Below, piece by piece: positions 23,712 through 35,800 of a stretch of 64,000 nt of DNA. How positions within the stretch are numbered: the first letter of the stretch is position 1; each line of letters starts with the position of its first letter. Location of the stretch: the NCBI GenBank assembly GCA_023101725.1, contig JALJCO010010193.1, positions 1 to 64,000 of the forward strand, given 5' to 3'. Below the pieces are notes generated by a model. The model ran no database searches, had not been told where the DNA came from, and saw only the letters and a list, made by a program, of their open reading frames with translations. This stretch comes from Atherinomorus stipes (lineage: Eukaryota; Chordata; Actinopteri; Atheriniformes; Atherinidae). Position numbers and translations under genes: made by a program.

Positions 23712-23803
23712 CTTCCAGAAAGAATTCTCCTTCAACGAACAAGAGGATTCAGCCAACGGCAGCAGAGAGATAGATGCTAGTCTCTCGGCCAGTCTCCCCA
23801 AAG
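23712..23803 (+). CDS. svil: Supervillin upstream exon (before the usual start Met)
   Basis: A TTTTCCTCAG acceptor and an AAAG/GTCAGT donor bound a 92-nt block reading [20 protein letters not shown], then [10 protein letters not shown]. It joins in frame (phase 1) to the next exon. It carries no in-frame ATG, so it is either part of an N-terminally extended isoform or in-frame 5' leader. Acidic, Ser-rich and apparently disordered. Confidence 0.6.
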
Positions 23804-26800
23804 GTCAGTGAGTCCAGGCTTCTGATGGAGTGATGAACGTGATGCTGACGGCGTCTCAGACGGTGCTGCTGTGCAGAGCAGTGGATGTTCGTAGTTAGGC
23901 TGTCAGAGGTCAGACTTGTGCTGCCGTCTCTGTTTTTATGAAGTTAATGCAATGATGTGTTTTTGTTCAAGTCTCTGAATTAAGGAAACAGTTTGAAGGC
24001 CTAACCACGAGTGCCAGTGACTGTGACATGAACAGGTGAGACCAAGACCCGACTTTAAATCCAGTTTCTTCTGCTTCTGATGCTCAACAGTTTTTTCTGT
24101 CCTGATTGTTTGTAGAAAGGAGCGAATTGCTCGACGCCTGGAGAGCATGGAGGGTGAGGTTCATCCCTCCCTGCTGCCTAGCTTGGTTGCTAACCGGCTT
24201 CTGGAGGAGGACACGCCGCGGTACGCTTGGGCCTCGGACCCCTGCAACCCCTGTGCCGGTGAGATGCGTGCAGACCGAGAGCAGGCTGCCGGTGTTTAAA
24301 ATGTGTTTACACCATCTTTTCTCTGTGAAGTGACGGTCCAGAGGTACGGCATGGAGGGGGTGGACAGCCCAGATGTGTCTCTGAAGTCTCCAGATCTACA
24401 GTCCAGAGCTCTCTGCAGGCCTGTGGAGCCGGTCCACAGTTCAGGTTCCACCACCCTGAATCTGGAGTCCAAGGCTGAGCGCATCGCTCGGTACAAGGCG
24501 GAGCGGCGCAGACAGCTGGCTGAACGCTACGGCATCTCTCTGGACCACGAGCCTGAACATTCCTCCTGCTACACGCGCACGGAGAGGGACGGCCCGGAGA
24601 GGCAGGCCCGAGGACAGCCTGCCAGGGAGGACGGCACCCCGAGGACTTACACCAGACCAGGAGGCTCCGCGCCGCTTCAGAACCACCCTGACCTGGGTCA
24701 CGATGACGGTCGAGCCAGGCTGGACTCACTGTCAGAGAGAGAGAGGCTGATGAACCTGGAGAACCAGCGCAGGGCCGCTCCAGCTGAGCCTCCGTCCTCC
24801 TCATACATGGACGTCACCTCCCTGTCCTCCATCCAGGGCTCCACACCCCCCTACTCTCCAGACCCGAGCCGACACGCGTCTCTGTCCACCCCAAAGCAGG
24901 GAGCGTCTCCGGGGGATCTGTTCATCGAGCAGCAGGCTCACGGCATCCTCAGCCGGCAGGGGTGAGTTCCACCCACCCACCACAAATACATTCTTCTTTT
25001 ATCTTCTATATTCCTCCGATCAGCAGAGCTGTTCTCCGTCTTCAGCCTGCAGTCAGATACGGCAGAACCGAACCTTTGACGCTGTCAGCAGCAGACCCAC
25101 TCTCCTTATTCACTGCGGCTGCAACGGGACACAAAATTCACTGTTCGGGTTTTCTCGGTACTGTTATGGAAAAAATATATATAAGTAACAATTTCACTGG
25201 AATGTACTGTAACATCAAAGCTGTTTGTTTGTTTGTTGGGTTTTTTGCTTATTGTTTTAATGCGAAAAAACGTAGATCAAGAAAATATTCTAAAATAGAA
25301 TCCTGCTGGGTTTTTTTTTTTTACAGTTTTCAATGAAAAATAGGGAAAAAAATTGTTTTCACATCCAAAGTGACCATCTGAGTTTTTTTTTTTTTGGGGG
25401 GGGGGGGGCACTAGTGGCCTTTATACGACAGTGTATAGCGACAGGAAAGGGGCAGAGAGAGTTGGGAGTGACATGCAGCAAAGGGACCTGGGGCCTCATG
25501 TACAAAGGGTTCGTACGCACAAAAACGTGGCGTACGATCATTTCCACGGTAAAGTCGAGATGTATCAAGAATGGAGTGACCGTGGAAATGTGTGGTGCTT
25601 CACGTCAACTTCATGGCTGCGTACGAACGTTTCTACAGCTGTGGAGACTTTGGCGACACTCGGAGGCGACGCTGGAAACTGTTTTAAGAAATAAATGTGA
25701 AAACAACCATCCCCAGACTGAGTGATGTGGTCAGACACATGAACAAACAGCCCTCATAAACAATTAACACCTGCGTCTGCAATTATGTGTGGATATAAAA
25801 GCGCAAAGTGGAGCAAAAACAGGCTCCTTTCCAGCAGCTGTTTTAGATGGAAGAAAACGTTAGAAATGGTGGATATACAGAGAGAGTGTTTTTAGAGGTC
25901 GAGAAGATTTACTGATTTAATGATAACTGGCTGGTCAGACGCTTTAAGTTCCCAGAGACATCTCTGTGCACAGAGCTGAAGCCAGGCTGGGGGGGCAACA
26001 CACCCAGCTGTGCCTCCACGCGCTCCGGCGAATAAATTCACTTATATGCCGGTTTGTTTATTAATGCACTTAATTTGTGAGGACATCTATAGGATGATCT
26101 GTTCAATCACTTATACCAACACAGCAGGGGGGGGGGGGACTCGGCCGGTATGGCGATTTAACAGTAGCAGGTCGGTTACATCTACATCCCGGGATGAGGA
26201 AACCCCCGAGGCTGTGACGCAGGTGATGCAGGAGGAAATCCCAAAGCTGCACGTCCTCTTATGGTAATAGATTGTGTCAGCTAATAAATCCAGTATTTCC
26301 CGTGACATCAGACTGTGAGGAGGCGACTGTATAAACACACGTTTCACAAATATATATTTATTTACCTTTAGAAAAACCGGAGTCACCCGCGTGAACTCCC
26401 ACCACCTCTGAAAGACGAAATGCAGTCACGAGCAGCCGTCCTCTGATTCACATCCAACTTGAAGTTGGACCACTTCGTTTTTCGGCTTGTGTGCGCGACT
26501 CTGACCCCCCCCCCCCCCCCCCCCCCCCCCATCTTTGACCGCGACACACACTGGCCCTCATTTATCAAACGATCGTACGACGAAAATCTGTGCGTACGAC
26601 CATTTCCATGCAAGACTCGGCATTTATCAATTTGAACGTGATCGTAGGATACGATCAAATCTCACGACAGCTCTGAGTTCGTGTACGCAAGTTTGAGTCA
26701 GTGAGGATTAACACAGCAGAACATGAAAATATTTATTAACCAAACCGCAAACTGTCATTTAAACATAAGTATTCACATATCAGCACTAAGAATGAACCCA

Positions 26801-29800
26801 TTTGCAAAGAAAGGGTCATCTTTTGGTGGTGAGTTTCATATTGGACCACTTCTTCTTGACCCATTGGCTAAAGAATTGTGCAAGGCCATCGGATGTGGGC
26901 TATTATTAAATTTCATAGCTAATAAAACGAATAAACCATATAAACCAGGCCTTGATTGAGACTTTTATTAATATCTCAGCCGGTTGTTCACACCAGTGAG
27001 ACTGACTGAACCTCTTCCGTGCAGCGTTTTTGTGCACGTCTGTGACTCCGGTTTTTAAGCTGCCAAACACCTCTTTAATCTTTGTCACCTCACAAATGAG
27101 GAATTCTGTCTTGATCCCCCCAAAAGTTTATTTTTTGGCAGAATCTCTCCTCTCCATGGTTCAACCTCGCTGGGTGAAGCCTCATCATTATGCATGTTTA
27201 AGGGCGTAACCGTGGGCGTGACATTTAAATGACGATAAATTTCAGCTGTGGAATTTATCAAGGCTCTTTGTTCGTACGACGAGATTGGACCGATACGAAC
27301 GTTTTAATAAATCACACGTGGGTCCAATCGTACGACCATTTTTACGATCAGATGTGCGACCATTTTGACGATCGTTTGATAAATGAGGGCCACTGTCCCA
27401 TTCACTTTTCTGTTGGGTGTGTTGCCGGACAACAGCGTGTTAAAGTTCACATTTTTGCACGTTTATACTTAAACAAGCTGCCTCAAGTTCGTTCTCCGTG
27501 AATTTTTGTCATTTTCATTCACTGTCATGCTCATATTTTGTCTTTCTGATGGTGCAGAGAGGAGAATCTCCGCTGCAGATCTCATTTAAATGTCATTTGC
27601 GTATTTATGTTGGGGGTGTGGACAGGGAGGCGTCAGGTACTCCAACATGTGCACTCAATTCCACGTTGATTGGGATGTACAAAGGAAAAGTACTTGGATC
27701 CATGCGTGCGCACAGTTTCATACATCTGAAAACTTTTGTGCGTATGACGTTTTCAGGATTTGATCGTACGCCGGGTTTCAGTAGGAAATCAACGCAACTC
27801 TTTGTACATGAGGCCCCAGGACCGGGGAATCTAACCGGGGCTGATCGCGCTGAGGAGCTATAGCCTCTGTTCATGGGGCAGCTGCTCAACCAACTGAGCT
27901 AATCACTGCCCCGACCATCCGAGTTTTAAGAGCAGCATTTAACAGAAACGGCTCCATTTTCATTTCACTCATCACGGAAACTAAACATCACAGCAGGTTC
28001 CTCTTCTGCTCAGACTGCCTGAATTAAAAAAAAGCGTAAATAAGACATTTAAGGAAATAGAATGCTGCTGCTGTTTGCCCCGATTTCTGGTCGCACCAGT
28101 AGGATTCAGACTTGTGTGGTGTTGCTTTCTATGCATTGGCATCATGGAAGTGTTTCGGAGTACATATCTGACCGCAGTTACTTTTTTAAAAAATAATTTT
28201 GTCTGCTTTTTTTTTTTTAAAGGTATGTCTTTGTGTAACTGAAGTGCCCCCAGTTGGGGGACTCTAGGCTTGGCTTGCTCTAGTTCAGTGAGCTCACATG
28301 CAACGCTGTTGTGACTTGACAGAGACAGGATGGTGCATGAGGATGGCTGAACCAGGCAGACCGAAGCTGCCCCCCTTCCCTCGTTGCCCCCTCTCTCCCC
28401 GCTAAACCAGGTGGACCCCGCAAAGGGTCTGTGAACCATCAACCATATTCAATATCTTGATAATTACAATAGTGATAATAAGAAGAGTATCTGTCACACC
28501 AAAATAAACAATGAGCAATAGATAAGTATTAAATATACAGTCGTCCTCAAAATGATTCAAACCCTCCAGAGGGAAAAAAAATCAGCTGTCAGTGAAATGA
28601 GCTGATCACTGCTCATACAACTTCACTCTTCAGTTTTCTTACTTTTGCTGAAACGATTGTGTTAATCTAATCCTCTGGTTAAAATCAGAGAGGATCCTGA
28701 ACCCAGCTGTTGGAGAAATGTCCATGAGCGTCAAGAGATTTACAGGTACTACTCAAAAAATTATAATATCCTGAAAAAGTTCATGTATTTCCATAATTCA
28801 ACTTAAAAGGTGCAATTTACATATTGTATAGACAAATATTATGCAAATCAATATATTTCAAGCTTTTATTTGTTTGGATGTTGCTGATTAGAAGTTGCAG
28901 CTTAAGAAAACCTCAAATTCTAAAATTAAAAAATTTGAATACTGCATTAAATCAATTTTAAAAAGGACTTTACAAAAATCTGCATCCTCCTGCAGTAAAA
29001 TCTTGCATCTGTACTTAGTACTATGTTTGAGCCCTTTTGCATGAATGACTTCTTAACCTGGCGTGGCACGGATGCTAGCAGCTTAAACCCGGCGTGGAGA
29101 CCAACATGCTTCCATCACAGCCTTGAGCTCTTCTTTATTGTTTGCTCTCTTCCCGTTCAGCTTTCTCTGATGATGTCCCACATGTTTAAATGGGGTTCAG
29201 GCAAGGGCGTAACTTTGGGTCCATCATTGGGGGGTCGGATTCTTTGCCTGTTTATTTAGTTATTTAATTATTTGCATTTGTAAAACAAGTCAGGGTAATT
29301 TGGTGTCTGTATAAGCGATACAGTATATTGTGATACTTTTCCTTTTTCCTTTTGGATATATAGTAAACTTAGTTATTTACTTTTCACCGCTATAATCAGC
29401 CCCATTACAGGACAGTGAACAGAGATATATTATACATACTGCTGGCCGATGTAGTTTCTTACTTTTATGCAATTAAAACTTGAATTGTAAAATCTGTGAA
29501 ACTTTCCTATGAAGTCAAAACAGATCAAAGACATCCATGCAGAAGAGCATTAAACAGCTTCTAGCTCAAATATGTTACTGTGAGTTTTGCATTACTAATC
29601 TTTTAACATTTATTAAATATATAAATATGATACAAGGTTCCATGATTAGTTCTCACTGAGACCCAAATTATGTTCATGTTGTGAAGTCAAAATAATAAAA
29701 AAAGTAATGATAATAATCCATTGAGCTGCCCTTTACATCATGGGATCTTAAAGTGCCAACATGTCTTTTGGGGGTGTGAGAATGACGGCCAGTGACCCCC

Positions 29801-32800
29801 TTTGTGCTGAAATAGAGATGTGGTAACGTGGCATCAAATGTACTGTAGCTACAAGTAGCCTATAATAATCTAATATTCATTAATACATTTAATTTCAAAA
29901 CAAGCTCAGAATGCATGAACAACCTTAAAGTGCAGAGTGTTCATGCACCTGTAACAGGTAACCTCCCCATTACTGACACATGATATAATAACTAATTAAT
30001 TATTATAACTAATAAACTAAATAATCATATGACAACTGAACGCTGTGAAGTCACGTCGCATTTCTAAAGTTCATACAGAAGTAAAACACGCATCACAGAT
30101 AGTGAGGAGGACTGGTGCTGGATGAAAGTGAAATAGGATACAGTGAAGAACGCCCGAAACGTCACAGCATTAAAAAAACAAACAAACAAGCAAGCAACAA
30201 CTTTGGGAGCTTTTTGCTCTGCATTTCTAAACTTCAGCATGGATCATGTACTGATCCAGTTTACATCCATGAGCACGCGACCAGGAGAGGAAGGCGATCA
30301 AAACGGTGAAACTTGCAACTTCGAAGTTGTGCTGCGTTCAGAGACAGCTGGGAAATAACAGTCTTAGCATCAGCCTAACAGGGATAACTACCATGTGGGC
30401 TTTGTTAGAAAGTCAATAATGAAATCAATATTCCAAAAAAACTTTGGGGAGATTCAGTTCTTCTAAAATACACCTGACCACATCCTGGTCTCTGGTAGAG
30501 AAAAGCCTAACACGTGTGTGTGTGTCTGCTTTTAAGCGGTTACTGTGTTTTCCGACGTGCGCTCTGTCCGTGCGCTGATGGAGCGCACAGATGAAGACGC
30601 ACATGTGCGTGTATTTACCCCTCATGTGCGTGTATTTACCTCTCATGTGCGTGTATTTACCTCTCATGTGCGTGTATTTACCTCTCATGTGCGTGTATTT
30701 ACCTCTCATGTGCATGTATTTACCTCTCATGTGCGTGTATTTACCTCTCATGTGCGTGTATTTACCTCTCATGTGCGTGTATTTACCTCTCATGTGCATG
30801 TATTTACCTCTCATGTGCGTGTATTTACCTCTCATGTGCGTGTATTTACCTCTCATGTGCTGTATTTACCTCTCATGTGCGTGTATTTACCTCTCATGTG
30901 CGTGTATTTACCTCTCATGTGCGTGTATTTACCTCTCATGTGCGTGTATTTACCTCTCATGTGCGTGTATTTACCTCTCATGTGCGTGTATTTACCTCTC
31001 ATGTGCGTGTATTTACCTCTCATGTGCGTGTATTTACCTCTCATGTGCGTGTATTTACCTCTCATGTGCGTGTATTTACCTCTCATGTGCGTGTATTTAC
31101 CTCTCATGTGCGTGTATTTACCTCTCATGTGCGTGTATTTACCTCTCATGTGCTTGTATTTACCTCTCTTTGGCCAATCAGTTCTTTTTTATTAACGTTG
31201 ATGTCGATCATCAATGAATCATGTCGTCTGTCCACCTTTTCTTCTTTTCATTACTGTTGGTCTTCTGTTTCCCTCCATCCATCAAACACGGCAATAAGAT
31301 AGAAAGCGGCTGGTATGGGTAATACCAAATACACGGCGGGGGAAGAGGGAGGGGGTGCGTTACAATACCAGATGATTAAAGGTGCTGTTGTTTTGCTAGA
31401 AAATATTGTAGCTAATAAAAAGAATTAACAATATGTTCATAAAAGATCAGTAATGTTGTTATTAAATCCGAGTTGTGTTATTTTTTAGGGGGGTTATATC
31501 ACCTGGCTCTGATTATTGGGGGGGTCAAAACCCCCTATCCCCCGTGGAAATTACGCCATTGGGTTCAGGTCAGGTGGGTTTGCGGGCCAATCCAGCATGG
31601 TGATCCATGGTTGTTGAAGCAGGATTTTGTAGTTTTGGCAGTGTGGGCAGGTGCCAAGTCCTGCTGGAAGATGAAGTCTGCATCCCCATACAGCTGGTCC
31701 ACTGAAGCAAGCATGAAGGTCTCCAAAATGTCCTGGTAGACGGCTGCATTGATGCTGGACTTGATGAAGCTCACAGGTCCATTCCTTATGAGTCCTCCAC
31801 ACTTTTAAAAGGCCCTTTCCTGACCATCTTCTCCAGGCTGCGGTCAGCCCTTCGGCTTCTACACCGTTTTCTTCCACACTTCTTCCTTCCACTTAACTGT
31901 CCATTAATGTGCTTTGAGACACTGAGAACATCCAGCTTCTTTTCTATCACTTTTTGTGTCTTTCCCACCTTCTGCAGGAAGTCAATGATGGTTTTCTGCA
32001 CAACTGTCTTCTAAACCAAGACAGAGACTTTTTTTTAAAAGTTCAGGATGTGTTTTGGATTACTTACCTGGTTAGAACGTGACACACTGAACCTACAATA
32101 CTGGAGCTTTTCACAGTTTCCTCATTTTTTGACGCTGCAACTTCTAATCAGCAACATCCAAACAAACAAAAAGCTTGAAGTATATTGATTCACATATTTG
32201 TCTAACCAATGTGTAAATTGCACCTTTTAAGATGAATTACAGAAATACAAGAACTTTTTCAGGATATTCTATTTTTTTGGGTAGTACCTGTAGAGATTCA
32301 AAACCAGGAAGTTTGTAATGTTGGGAGAAGTTGGAGGAAGATCTGCTTTAGACCTCCAGCTGTTGGCTTCAGGTCGTATGGATCAATACTGTAAAGCTCA
32401 TATAAAGTGTTATGTTGCACAGACGCAAGTGTGCAGAAGTCCTCCCTCTTGTCCTGTTGCAAAAAACAGAAAGTAAATGAATAAAGATTAAACGCAAAGC
32501 GGACTGTAAAATCCCTGTGTTTATTAAAGCTGCACAACAAAATATGTTAAAGTTCAAGTCCAATGAGTGTAGAGGTTAAATGTACAAATACATCAGCTGT
32601 GAAAGGATCTTAGCACATTTTAGATGCTATAACATCATATAGGCTCCATGTTCTCATGTCCATTACCAACGTTTAGGGAGATCTAAATATGCAGTATCAG
32701 TAACTGACTTAAAGGCAGCGTGGATGATGTTTTCCAGGAGCATTTTTTATTATATTGCTACTTCAAACCCCGATTGCAGCCAATTAATTAAATGTTCTGA

Positions 32801-35800
32801 CACAAAAAATTTTTAAAAAGTATTACCTGTGGAACGTACGGGACTGGAAAATGAAAATGAAATTAATGGGGGATTATCACGCTTCCGTGTTCCGAACTTC
32901 CGGTTTGAAACACTTAGACGGCCCACTTCCGGTCCAGTTCAATGTCCCTGCTTTACTTCGTAGATAACGTGAATAAACGCCAACCCTACTGAAATTTCAT
33001 ATTCCAGACTGAAGTGATACTAAGGAAGAAGTGGATCAAAGCGATTCTCCAGAGTGAAGGGCCGAACTTTATAATAAAACAACGTAGCATGTTTGTTTGC
33101 AGCCGGTGGGGCACAACACCGGCACGCTAGCATTAGCCAGCTAGCGTTTACCAACATGCTTAACTTTGTGCGTCTTAAAACACACAAACATCTGAAAATC
33201 GGGTCTGTACCCCCCCTGTTTCCAGTGAAACAACTGGGGACTGCCAAGAAAGGAGACGCTTTCAGATGCTTGTGTGTTTTCAGCCGCACAAAGTTAGGCA
33301 CGTCATCAAGCTGGCTAATGCTAACCTGCTAACAATAGTCCGCCAGCTACTACTCTGTTAAACTTTGTAAATCGGATAAACGCCAATGCCAAGTTTTCAT
33401 TCCAGACTGAGTGATGCTGAGGAAGAAGTGGATCAAAACAACCGATTCGCCGTGGTGAAGGACCGAACTTTATAATAAAACGACACATGTTTGTTTGTAG
33501 CCGGCAGTCTGCACAGTCGTGTTAGCAGGTTAGCATTAGCCAGCTCGATAACGTGCCTAACTTTGTGCGGCTGAAAACACACAAGCATCTGAAAGCGTCT
33601 CCTTTCTTGGCAGTCCCCAGTTGTTCCACTGGAAACGGGGGGGTACAGACCCGATTTTCAGATGTTTCTGTGTGTTAAGACGCACAATGTTAAGCACGTC
33701 AGTAAACGCTAGTTGGCTAATGCTAGCATGCTGTGAAGTGCCGGTGTCGTGCGGTGTTGTGTCCCACCGGCGACAAACAAACGTGTGTTTTATTATAAAG
33801 TTCGGCCCTTCACTGCGGTGAATCGATCGCTTTGATCCAGCTTTTGATCCAGTATCACTTCAGTCTAGAATGAAAACTTAAGTATGTTTGGAGTTTATCC
33901 GATTTAAACAGTATAACAGAGCAGGAACGGCTGTCGTTAACATGGCCCGGAAGAGGAAGTGTCCAAATGCCGGGAAGTTCCAGTAAGCGTGATAATCCTC
34001 TATTTCATTTGATGGGGTTTCGAGCGGCCCGTGCTGATTGAATAATTATGTTCATCAAACTCGACTGCCGTTTGTCGTGCACCCACCATACTCGCGCTCG
34101 CGACTCGCCGTGAGCGTCTTACAGTGCAGACGAACAGAGACGAACAGATTCGGATGGGTGCGGGTCTGTGGTCTAGAACTGGACCTGCAGCAGGACTTTG
34201 AATCTCTGTCATGACAGGTGATGTCACACAGACGGAGGCTGGAGCGTCGCATCAACGCTCATCTGGCCTTCTGCCTCATGTCGCTTAGACAAAACTCATA
34301 AATTCATGAAGATAGACGACCACATATGAGCAGAACGCACCATGTTCCACGTTTTACAATTGATTGTTTCCGCGGGTCTCGTTGGTGTCGTTCTTCACCG
34401 CAGTCTCACGAGCACCCACTGGTCTTTATTTCAAACTAAAGCGCATCACGGCGTTCACGTGTTGAGGGTGGATCAGAGCCAGTTAGAGATGAAGACTCGC
34501 CCTTTCTGTGGGCTTTTAACAGCGTTATTCTCTGAGCTCCGTTAGGAGGGAAATAACACAGAAAAGACACATTTGGAGAAAATCGTTTACCTGCACCTGC
34601 AATGTTAGGCGCATCGGGGCAACCAAGAAAAAAAGTTAGGCGCACTGAGCAAATTTTTAGTTGCATATGTGACTAAAATGGTCGCAGTTTGGAGCCCTGC
34701 TGTATGACCGATCTGATGAAGCAGCAATGGTTGAAAAAGAATATTCCGGAGGACACGATCGCAGTTTCATTGTGTTAGAGTCTCAACACGTCGTTGGCAG
34801 CAGCTCCAGTAAACAGACGCTGTAGACAGGAGAGACGAGCAGGCGCTCCTACTGCTGCTACTGTTTCCCGGTGAGTCCGACTCCAACCTGCTTCTTTATC
34901 CTCTTCAGAATAAAATTCTGAATCTGTAGGAAACCTAAATAAACTAACGCTGCACTTACAAGCTTTTAACCATTAACTGTCACTACAATTTGGAGGCTGA
35001 GTCGTTACTGTTTGTCTGTAAAACTGGAAAAGGAACTTAAAACCGCAATGAAGCCATTGACTTCAGCACTTTAAGTTTATTAATATGTCCATTTGTTTGT
35101 AATTTAGTTTCACAGAGCTTCTCATAAACGTCCTAAACGTATCTGCTGCCTCCTGGTGTTTATTGAGGAACCTGTTATCTGTCTGCCAAACTAGAAGTCA
35201 CTTCAAGTTCCAGTCAGGGCAGAATTAGGTGTTTTAGTAAAATAAAAAGTGTGTTTTGGCTGTTCACAGGTCGGCTGTGCTCGTGTCCCTGTTCTGCTCC
35301 CTTACGTACGTAAATGGCGAAGTCTGTGTCATGTGTTACCCTGCGTCGCCGTTTTCATTCTTCCATGCGTCTTCTGTGTTTCGATGGTTCATATATCCGT
35401 TTGTCCACTAGGCGGCAGCGCTGAGTTCAGAGTTAATTCCCATTTTGATGTGAGTCTACACCTCATGGTCTCAGTAATGTAGATATTTTCGGACACAGTC
35501 GCACAGCCTCTCCTCCAAAAATCCATTCATGTCTACAGATGCTCCGTTTGTTTGGTGTCTTCTTTCTCAGGGCTGTTTCGCATCAACGTTTTTGTGTTGT
35601 TGTCGTCCAGTTCCTGTTTTTCTTCTCTGGTTTGTTCCTGCATATCAGCTCCACAGTTCAACACTGACCCCGCGGTTTCCGGTGGTATTGCTCCATATTC
35701 TGTGTCGACGACCGACGAAGCTGTCCGTCCGTCTGCGTATCTGTCTTCTGTGTCGAGCATAAATGGGCCTTAAGACTCTGAACCACATGTACCGTCTGTA

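Larger units (their letters stand above)
25405..27912 (-). mobile_element. tRNA-derived SINE split by a TIR transposon
   Basis: The right part (27824-27912) read on the minus strand starts GGGGCAGTGATTAGCTCAGT, then GGTTGAGCAGCTGCC, and has a B-box-like GGTTAGATTCC. The left part (25405-25483) is its 3' body (complement of GGAAAGGGGCAGAGAGAG, then GACATGCAGCAAAGGG). The element at 25489-27818 divides the two. Confidence 0.75.
28960..32010 (-). pseudogene. Tc1-like transposase remnant
   Basis: On the minus strand the N-terminal part (about 32001-31786) contains [20 protein letters not shown], in the helix-turn-helix region. The catalytic part (about 31774-31565) contains [20 protein letters not shown], the DDE-domain signature around the second Asp, then [10 protein letters not shown] and [10 protein letters not shown] in alternating frames. 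The C-terminal region resumes left of the hAT insertion at about 29193, including [20 protein letters not shown]. Frameshifts and the insertion make it inactive. Confidence 0.85.
28743..32290 (-). mobile_element. Tc1-like transposon, disrupted
   Basis: CAGGTACTACTCAAAAAATT, then ATATCCTGAAAAAGTTC at the left is inverted at the right (complement of GGATATTCTATTTTTTTGGG, then TAGTACCTG). TA flanks both ends (28741-28742, 32291-32292), the target of Tc1/mariner elements. The minus strand carries pieces of a Tc1-type transposase. A hAT-like element at 29202-31561 interrupts it. Confidence 0.88.

Noticed and set aside
29023..29259. 78-codon plus-strand frame as a gene
   Set aside because: It overlaps the antisense Tc1-like transposase remnant and the edge of the hAT insertion.
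30545..31302. Overlapping frames of 98-216 codons in the 21-bp array
   Set aside because: Frames exist on both strands only because the unit is 21 bp without stops, and a one-base loss at about 30858 breaks them.
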